From: Streptomyces rubrogriseus
GTDB lineage: Bacteria > Actinomycetota > Actinomycetes > Streptomycetales > Streptomycetaceae
Direction: 5' to 3'
Length of the DNA: 64,000 bases
Assembly: GCF_027947575.1 (NCBI RefSeq)
Contig: NZ_CP116256.1
Span: 1 to 64,000 of the forward strand
Within the stretch, counting starts at the first letter, position 1. Every line of letters starts with the position of its first letter. Under the pieces are notes generated by a model. That model was given only the letters and a program-made list of their open reading frames with translations, had not been told where the DNA came from and did no database searches. Below are positions 58,696 to 64,000 of this stretch, one piece after another. The position numbers were made by a program, and so were the translations under genes.

Positions 58696-60172
58696 TGGCA
58701 CACGCTTCTGACGGGCATGTTCTGGAGTTCAAGCTGCCCGACCTCGGCGAGGGGCTCACCGAGGCGGAGATCGTGCGCTGGCTGGTCGAGGTCGGCGACG
58801 TGGTCGCCGTGGACCAGCCGGTCGTCGAGGTCGAGACGGCCAAGGCGATGGTCGAGGTGCCCTGCCCCTACGGCGGTGTGGTCACCGCCCGCTTCGGCGA
58901 GGAGGGCACCGAGCTGCCGGTGGGGGCGCCGCTGGTGACCGTGGCGGTGGGCGGCGGCGGAGCGGCCGCCGACGGCCCGGCGCGGGGTTCCGGGACGGAT
59001 GCCGGTGCCGCCGGGACACCGGTCACCGGGGCGCCCGCCGCGGCAGCGGCCGCCGAGACGCCCCCGCCGCGGAGACGAAGGCGGAGGGCTCCGGGAACGT
59101 CCTGGTCGGCTACGGCACCTCCGAGGCCCCCGCGCGGCGGCGCAGGGTGCGGCCCGGGCACCAGGCCGCCACCGGCGCGTCCGGGCGGGCGAACGGCCGG
59201 GTCCGCGGCGCCGGTGCGGTGGACGGACCGGTGCGCACCGCCGAGCCGGTGGACGGACCGGTCCCGGTCATCTCCCCGCTGGTGCGCAGGCTGGCCCGGC
59301 AGCACGACCTGGACCTGCGTGAACTGACCGGTTCGGGACCTGACGGGCTGATCCTGCGCGCGGACGTCGAGTACGCGCTGCGTGCCGCCGCCGCACAGGG
59401 CGGTCGTACGGCGGACCCCGAGGCCGGGACGGGCCGGGTGCCGGATTCCGCGCCCGCCGCCGCGTCCTCCGCCTCGCGCTCCGACGGCACCCGCGTCCCC
59501 CTCAAGGGCGTGCGCGGAGCCGTCGCCGACAAGCTCTCCCGCAGCCGGCGCGAGATCCCGGACGCGACCTGCTGGGTGGACGCCGACGCGACCGAGCTGA
59601 TGCGGGCGCGCACCGCGATGAACGCGTCCGGCGGCCCGAAGATCTCCCTGGTCGCCCTGCTGGCCCGGATCTGCACGGCCGCCCTGGCCCGCTTCCCGGA
59701 GCTGAACTCGACGGTCGACACCGAGGCCCGGGAGATCGTCCGGCTCGACCGGGTCCACCTCGGCTTCGCCGCCCAGACGGACCGCGGCCTGGTCGTGCCC
59801 GTCGTCCGGGACGCGCACGCGCGGGACGCCGAGGCGCTCACCGCGGAGTTCGCCCGGCTGACCGAGGCGGCCCGCGCGGGCCGGCTGACCCCGGGCGAGC
59901 TGACCGGCGGCACCTTCACGCTGAACAACTACGGCGTGTTCGGCGTCGACGGCTCCACGCCGATCATCAACCACCCCGAGGCGGCCATGCTCGGCGTCGG
60001 CCGCATCGTCCCCAAGCCGTGGGTGCACGAGGGCGAGTTGGCGGTGCGTCAGGTCGTGCAGCTCTCGCTCACCTTCGACCACCGGGTGTGCGACGGCGGT
60101 ACGGCGGGCGGTTTCCTGCGGTACGTGGCGGACTGCGTGGAACAGCCGGCGGTGCTGCTGCGGACCCTGTGA
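58695..60172 (+). pseudogene. bkdC: 2-oxoacid dehydrogenase E2 (dihydrolipoamide acyltransferase), frameshifted
   Basis: The lipoyl domain (FKLPDLGEGLTEAEIVRW, lipoyl lysine in VETAKAMVEVP) reads from ATG 58695 in one frame. After about 59066 the frame turns to Arg/Pro-rich nonsense. The expected linker (AETKAEGSGNVLVGYG), the E1/E3-binding domain (SPLVRRLARQHDLDL) and the catalytic domain ending with LTFDHRVCDGG continue in another frame from about 59069 to 60172. A one-base loss in the C-rich run at 59061-59068 explains it. Either a true pseudogene or a sequence error. Confidence 0.75.
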
Positions 60173-60275
60173 CCGGGGTGATGACGCCCACAGGATGACG
60201 GTGTGTCCGCGCACACTCCGATCACGCGGGCTCCCCTGCGTTCCCTGTGATCGCGCAGGGCCCCATACTCGGGGG

Positions 60276-61286
60276 GTGACCGCGTACGAGCCCCCCGGCG
60301 ACCCAGGCGCCGGCACCGACCCCGCGCCGGATCCCGGGCCGACAGGACCCGGCCGCGCCGGGTACGACGCCGTCGTGCTCGCCGGCGGGGGCGCCCGGCG
60401 GCTCGGGGGCGCGGACAAACCCGGTCTGCGGGTGGGCGGCCGCCCTCTCCTCGACCGGGTGCTCGCCGCCTGCGCCGGAGCGCGGAGGACCGTCGTCGTC
60501 GCCGATCCCCGGCCCACCGCGCGGCCCGTCACCTGGGCACGCGAGGACCCGCCGGGCGGCGGACCGCTCGCCGCCCTCGCCGCCGGACTGCGGCACACCA
60601 CGGCGGAGTACGTCCTCGTGGTCTCCGCCGACCTGCCGTTCCTGGCCGGACCGACCGTGGGGCGGCTGCTGTCCGCCCTCGCCGCGGGCGACGCCGACGG
60701 GGTGCTGCTCACCGACGCCGCCGGCCGCGACCAGCCGCTCGTCGCCGCGTACCGCGCGTCGGCGCTGCGCCGGGAACTGGCCGCCCTCGCACGGGACCGC
60801 GCCGGCCGAGACGCACGGGCGGACGGGGCCCGACTGACCGGGCTGCCGCTGCGCCGCCTGACCGGCGCTCTGCGCCTCACCCGAGTCCCGGACGCCGTCG
60901 CCTCCTTCGACTGCGACACCTGGGACGACCTCGCCACCGCAAGGGCACGCATCAGGGAGCATGGTCACGTGTTGGATGAATGGATTTCCGCAGCCAAGGA
61001 CGAGTTGGGCATCGACCTGGACGTCGACACCGGGATCCTGCTCGATCTCGCGCGCGACGCCGCCCACGGGGTGGCCCGGCCGGCCGCTCCGCTGACCACC
61101 TTCCTCGTCGGCTACGCGGCCGGGCGGGCCGGAGGAGGGCCCGAGGCCGTCGCCGAGACCGCCCGCAAGGCCGCGGCCCTCGCCCAGCGCTGGGCGGAGG
61201 AAGCCGCCGACACCGGGTCCGCCCCCTCGCGGGGCAAGCCCGACGTGGCGCCCGACGCCACCCCCGACACCCGCCCGGACGCCTGA
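60276..61286 (+). CDS. mobA: Molybdenum cofactor nucleotidyltransferase (MobA-like) fused to DUF6457
   Basis: A 336-residue protein. The N-terminal nucleotidyltransferase domain has VVLAGGGARRLGGADKPGLR, VVSADLPFL and EDPPGGGPLAAL, the MobA layout for guanylyl or related transfer to molybdopterin. From about 225, a DUF6457 domain (LDEWISAAKDELGID, LLDLARDAAHGVARPAAPL) follows in the same frame. GTG 60276 is chosen; GTG 60195 would add residues without homology. Stop overlaps the MoeA start by one base. Confidence 0.8.
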   Translation: MTAYEPPGDPGAGTDPAPDPGPTGPGRAGYDAVVLAGGGARRLGGADKPGLRVGGRPLLDRVLAACAGARRTVVVADPRPTARPVTWAREDPPGGGPLAALAAGLRHTTAEYVLVVSADLPFLAGPTVGRLLSALAAGDADGVLLTDAAGRDQPLVAAYRASALRRELAALARDRAGRDARADGARLTGLPLRRLTGALRLTRVPDAVASFDCDTWDDLATARARIREHGHVLDEWISAAKDELGIDLDVDTGILLDLARDAAHGVARPAAPLTTFLVGYAAGRAGGGPEAVAETARKAAALAQRWAEEAADTGSAPSRGKPDVAPDATPDTRPDA

Positions 61287-62689
61287 TGTCCTCCCCCGGC
61301 ACGCGGGCCGGCGCGGACGCCGAGGACCTCGACGTCGAGGAGGCGCTCGCCCTCGTGAGGGAGACCCCCGGCCACGGCAGTCGCGACAACAACCACGGCA
61401 GCCACGGCAGCCCCGGACGACCCGACGGACACGGCGGCCACGGGACGCCCGCCCCGCACCACCCGGCGGACGCCCACCACCAGGCCACCCCCTGGCCCGA
61501 GGCCCGGGCGACCGCCGAGCGGGCCGCCCGCACCGCCGCCCGTGCCGCCCGCCGCACCCCCGTCGCCGTGCCCCTCGACGCGGCCCTCGGCCTCACCCTG
61601 GCCGCACCCCTGGCCGCCCTCACCGACCTGCCCTCCTTCGACACCTCCGCGATGGACGGCTGGGCGGTCGCCGGACCGGGCCCGTGGGCGGTGCGCGACG
61701 AGGGGGTGCTGGCCGGCCACGCGGCGCCCGCGCCCCTCATCGACGGCGAGGCCGTCCGCATCGCCACCGGCGCGCGGATCCCCCCGGACACCACCGCCGT
61801 CCTGCGCACCGAGCACGGCCGCTCCGACGAACGCGGACGCCTGCACCCCACCCGCGAGGTCGTCCACGGCCAGGACATCCGCCCCCGCGGCCAGGAGTGC
61901 CGCAGCGGCGACCAGCTGCTGCCCGTCGGCACCCTGGCGACCCCGGCGGTCCTGGGGCTGGCGGCGGCCGCCGGATACGACACGCTCACCGCGGTTCCCC
62001 GCCCCCGCGTCGACGTCCTCGTCCTCGGCGACGAGCTGCTCACCCAGGGGCTCCCGCACGACGGCCTCATCCGTGACGCGCTCGGCCCGATGCTGCCGCC
62101 GTGGCTGCGCGCCCTCGGTGCCGAGGTCCGCACCGTCCGCCGGATCGGCGACGACGCCAAGGCCCTGCACCGCGCCGTCACGACCTCCGAGGCCGACCTG
62201 GTCGTCACGACCGGCGGCACCGCCGCGGGCCCGGTCGACCACGTCCACCCGACCCTGCGCCGCATCGGCGCCGAACTCCTCGTGGACGGTGTCAAGGCCC
62301 GCCCCGGACACCCCATGCTGCTGGCCCGCCTCAAGGACGACCAGCACCTCGTCGGGCTGCCCGGCAACCCCCTCGCCGCCGTCTCCGGACTGCTCACCCT
62401 CGCCGAGCCGCTGCTGCGCACGCTCGCCGCCCGCCCGGCGCCAGAGCCGTACACGCTGCCGCTGCGGGACGCCGTGCACGGGCACCCGTACGACACCCGG
62501 CTCGTGCCGGTCGTGCTGCGCGGGGAGGGCGCCGTACCGCTGCACTACAACGGTCCGGCGATGCTGCGCGGCATCGCCGCCGCCGACGCCCTGGCCGTCG
62601 TCCCCCCGGGCGGCGCGCGGTCGGGTCAGGAGGCCGAGCTGCTCGACCTGCCCTGGGCCACCGGCGGAATCGGGGTGTGTTTCACGTGA
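61286..62689 (+). CDS. moeA: Molybdopterin molybdenumtransferase MoeA
   Basis: A 467-residue enzyme that inserts molybdate into molybdopterin. The N-terminal 70 residues are His/Gly/Asp-rich (unusual). Core motifs: FDTSAMDGWAVAG, IATGARIPPDTTAVL, VLVLGDELL, VTTGGTAAGPVDHV with Asp/Gly active-site elements, GVKARPGHPMLLARL, and GLPGNPLAAV. The stop codon lies within a parS palindrome and overlaps the next start (GTGA). Confidence 0.9.
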   Translation: MSSPGTRAGADAEDLDVEEALALVRETPGHGSRDNNHGSHGSPGRPDGHGGHGTPAPHHPADAHHQATPWPEARATAERAARTAARAARRTPVAVPLDAALGLTLAAPLAALTDLPSFDTSAMDGWAVAGPGPWAVRDEGVLAGHAAPAPLIDGEAVRIATGARIPPDTTAVLRTEHGRSDERGRLHPTREVVHGQDIRPRGQECRSGDQLLPVGTLATPAVLGLAAAAGYDTLTAVPRPRVDVLVLGDELLTQGLPHDGLIRDALGPMLPPWLRALGAEVRTVRRIGDDAKALHRAVTTSEADLVVTTGGTAAGPVDHVHPTLRRIGAELLVDGVKARPGHPMLLARLKDDQHLVGLPGNPLAAVSGLLTLAEPLLRTLAARPAPEPYTLPLRDAVHGHPYDTRLVPVVLRGEGAVPLHYNGPAMLRGIAAADALAVVPPGGARSGQEAELLDLPWATGGIGVCFT

Positions 62690-62692
62690 AAC
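62679..62692. other. parS: parS centromere site at the moeA/channel junction
   Basis: GTTTCACGTGAAAC, a perfect copy of the 28532 site, about 60 kb from oriC. It covers the moeA stop (TGA 62687-62689) and the channel start (GTG 62686-62688). Confidence 0.92.
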
Positions 62693-63783
62693 TTCCGGGC
62701 CAGGACGCGATCGCCCGGCAGGCGGACGAACACCTGGTGACGCACAAGGTGAAACTCCCCAGGAAACTGGTGGAGCACCCGTTCCGCCAGGTCGCCAAGC
62801 GGCTGTCCGTGGCCCTGGTGGTCCTCGTGGTGACGGCCTTCGTCGTGTACGTCGACCGCGACGGCTACACCGACAACTCGGACGGTTCCGTCGACCTCCT
62901 CGACGCCTTCTACTACGCCACCGTCACCCTCTCCACCACCGGGTACGGCGACATCACACCGGTCAGCGACTCCGCCCGGCTGACCAACATCTTCGTCATC
63001 ACGCCCCTGCGCGTGCTGTTCCTGATCATCCTGGTCGGCACCACGCTGGAAGCCCTCACCGAGCGCACTCGGGAGGAGTGGCGCCTGAACCGCTGGAGGT
63101 CCGCCTTGCGGGATCACACCGTCGTCGTCGGCTTCGGAACCAAGGGGCGGTCGGCGATCCAGACCGTCTGCGCGACCGGGCTGCGCAAGGACCAGGTGGT
63201 CGTGGTCGACCCGAGCGGCAAGGCCATCGAGGCCGCGACGGCCCACGGCTACGCGGGTGTGGTGGGGGACGCGACCCGCAGCGACGTACTCAACCGGGCC
63301 GAGGCGTTCCGGGCGAAGCAGATCATCATCGCCACGCAGCGCGACGACACGGCCGTGCTGGTCACGCTGACGGCCCGGCAGCTCAACCGCGGGGCGAAGA
63401 TCGTGGTCGCGGTCCGCGAGGAGGAGAACGCACCGCTGCTGAAGCAGTCCGGCGCCGACGCCGTGATCACCAGCGCCAGTGCCGCGGGGCGGCTGCTCGG
63501 GCTCTCCGTGCTCAGCCCCGCCGCCGGCATGGTCATGGAGGACCTGATCAGTCAGGGCAGCGGACTCGACCTCGTCGAACGGCCGGTCATAAAGGCCGAG
63601 GTGGGCAAGAACCCCCGGGAGATGGACGACCTGGTGGTGAGCGTGCTGCGCGGGCACCGGGTCCTGGGCTACGACGACCCGGCCGTGGGCGGGCTGGAGC
63701 TGACGGACCGCCTGATCACGATCGTACGGGCGACGCCGGCCACCCATGTGGCGCCGGACGCCCGCCCGCTCCCCCGCGACTGA
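62686..63783 (+). CDS. Two-helix potassium channel with RCK/TrkA domain
   Basis: A 365-residue protein. Membrane helix 1 at about 42-60, pore loop with selectivity filter TTGYGD near residues 83-88, helix 2 at about 97-118. The cytoplasmic RCK (TrkA-N) domain has VVVGFGTKGRSAIQ and a GVVGDATRSDVLNRA segment, followed by an RCK-C part. Such channels are gated by ligands bound to the RCK domain. GTG start overlaps the moeA stop as GTGA inside parS. Confidence 0.9.
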   Translation: MKLPGQDAIARQADEHLVTHKVKLPRKLVEHPFRQVAKRLSVALVVLVVTAFVVYVDRDGYTDNSDGSVDLLDAFYYATVTLSTTGYGDITPVSDSARLTNIFVITPLRVLFLIILVGTTLEALTERTREEWRLNRWRSALRDHTVVVGFGTKGRSAIQTVCATGLRKDQVVVVDPSGKAIEAATAHGYAGVVGDATRSDVLNRAEAFRAKQIIIATQRDDTAVLVTLTARQLNRGAKIVVAVREEENAPLLKQSGADAVITSASAAGRLLGLSVLSPAAGMVMEDLISQGSGLDLVERPVIKAEVGKNPREMDDLVVSVLRGHRVLGYDDPAVGGLELTDRLITIVRATPATHVAPDARPLPRD

Positions 63784-63828
63784 GCCGCTCCGCACGGCCC
63801 GGTCGCGGGGCACGCTCCCCGGAACGCA

Positions 63829-64000
63829 CTACTTGCGGTTGTAGAGCCGCATCGTGACCGGTCCGAAGACCAGCAGGAACAGGGCCGCCCAGCCCAGCGT
63901 CCAGGCGATCTCGGCCCCGGGCCAGTCGCCCGCCATCAGGCCGCGCACCGCGGACGCCAGGTGGGTGATCGGGCTGTTGTTGACGAAGGCCTGCAACCAG
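63829..64000 (-). CDS. C-terminal end of an ABC-2 type transporter permease (partial)
   Basis: The window ends inside this minus-strand gene. The last 56 codons read WLQAFVNNSPITHLASAVRG and end in a final membrane helix with LGWAALFLLVFGPVTMRLY before NRK. This matches DrrB-type drug or antibiotic exporters. The ATPase is presumably beyond the window. Confidence 0.75.
   Translation of the reverse strand, partial: WLQAFVNNSPITHLASAVRGLMAGDWPGAEIAWTLGWAALFLLVFGPVTMRLYNRK

Noticed and set aside
59061..59069. Programmed ribosomal frameshift in the E2 gene
   Set aside because: No slippery heptamer with a downstream pseudoknot was apparent; a base loss or mutation is simpler.

Overview
This 64 kb window is the replication-origin region of an actinomycete chromosome, almost certainly a Streptomyces. 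The reasons are very high GC, frequent GTG starts, and the order dnaA - oriC - dnaN - 6-phosphogluconate dehydrogenase - recF - dciA - gyrB - gyrA. Downstream come the Streptomyces-type pknB/pbpA/ftsW/pstP/FHA block, crgA, paired class E sortases and bkd genes. No insertion sequence, prophage, integron or CRISPR array was seen. All three tRNA genes (Ile-GAT, Ala-TGC, Leu-CAG) look intact.

Layout. 1-12.9 kb: replication and topology genes on the plus strand, with oriC (about 16-19 DnaA-box-like 9-mers) between dnaA and dnaN. 13-27.4 kb: the most variable stretch. It holds a giant NTPase/WD40 protein with a collagen-like insertion, a [3Fe-4S] ferredoxin next to an FkbM methyltransferase, a glycosyltransferase/GntR pair, several small Streptomyces-specific proteins and a Ser/Thr kinase with an XRE-type regulator. 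27.7-35.3 kb: cis-prenyltransferase, parS, peptidyl-prolyl isomerase, rhomboid protease, a dense off-origin DnaA-box cluster, crgA, a DUF881 protein, pabA/trpG-like amidotransferase and two sortases. 35.4-43.7 kb: a minus-strand growth/division operon transcribed fhaA-fhaB-pstP-ftsW-pbpA-pknB. 44.3-51.8 kb: a secreted intradiol dioxygenase with a carbohydrate-binding tail, a DUF2252 protein, and a plus-strand run of J-like, rhodanese, DUF5819, HTTM and TrmH-type genes. 51.8-60.2 kb: catabolic acyl-CoA genes (paaN, 3-hydroxyacyl-CoA dehydrogenase, TetR) and a branched-chain 2-oxoacid dehydrogenase operon with an Lrp/AsnC regulator; the E2 gene is frameshifted. 60.3-64 kb: molybdenum cofactor genes, a potassium channel and the end of an ABC permease.

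How the parts work together. Replication initiation (dnaA, oriC, dnaN, dciA, gyrase), origin segregation marks (two perfect parS palindromes, at 28.5 and 62.7 kb) and a second strong DnaA-box cluster at 31.2-31.4 kb sit close together. Cell-wall growth and division are served by crgA, ftsW, pbpA, the PASTA kinase pknB, the phosphatase pstP and two FHA proteins. The paaN/3-hydroxyacyl-CoA dehydrogenase promoter region and the bkd promoter region share a near-identical inverted repeat, which suggests common control by the TetR regulator encoded between them.

The most notable observations are the off-origin DnaA-box cluster, the parS site lying across a stop/start overlap, the roughly 300-residue collagen-like insertion splitting an NTPase core, the shared TetR-type operator, and the frameshift in the E2 gene. 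Family assignments come from reading motifs and recalling family knowledge; no database search was run.
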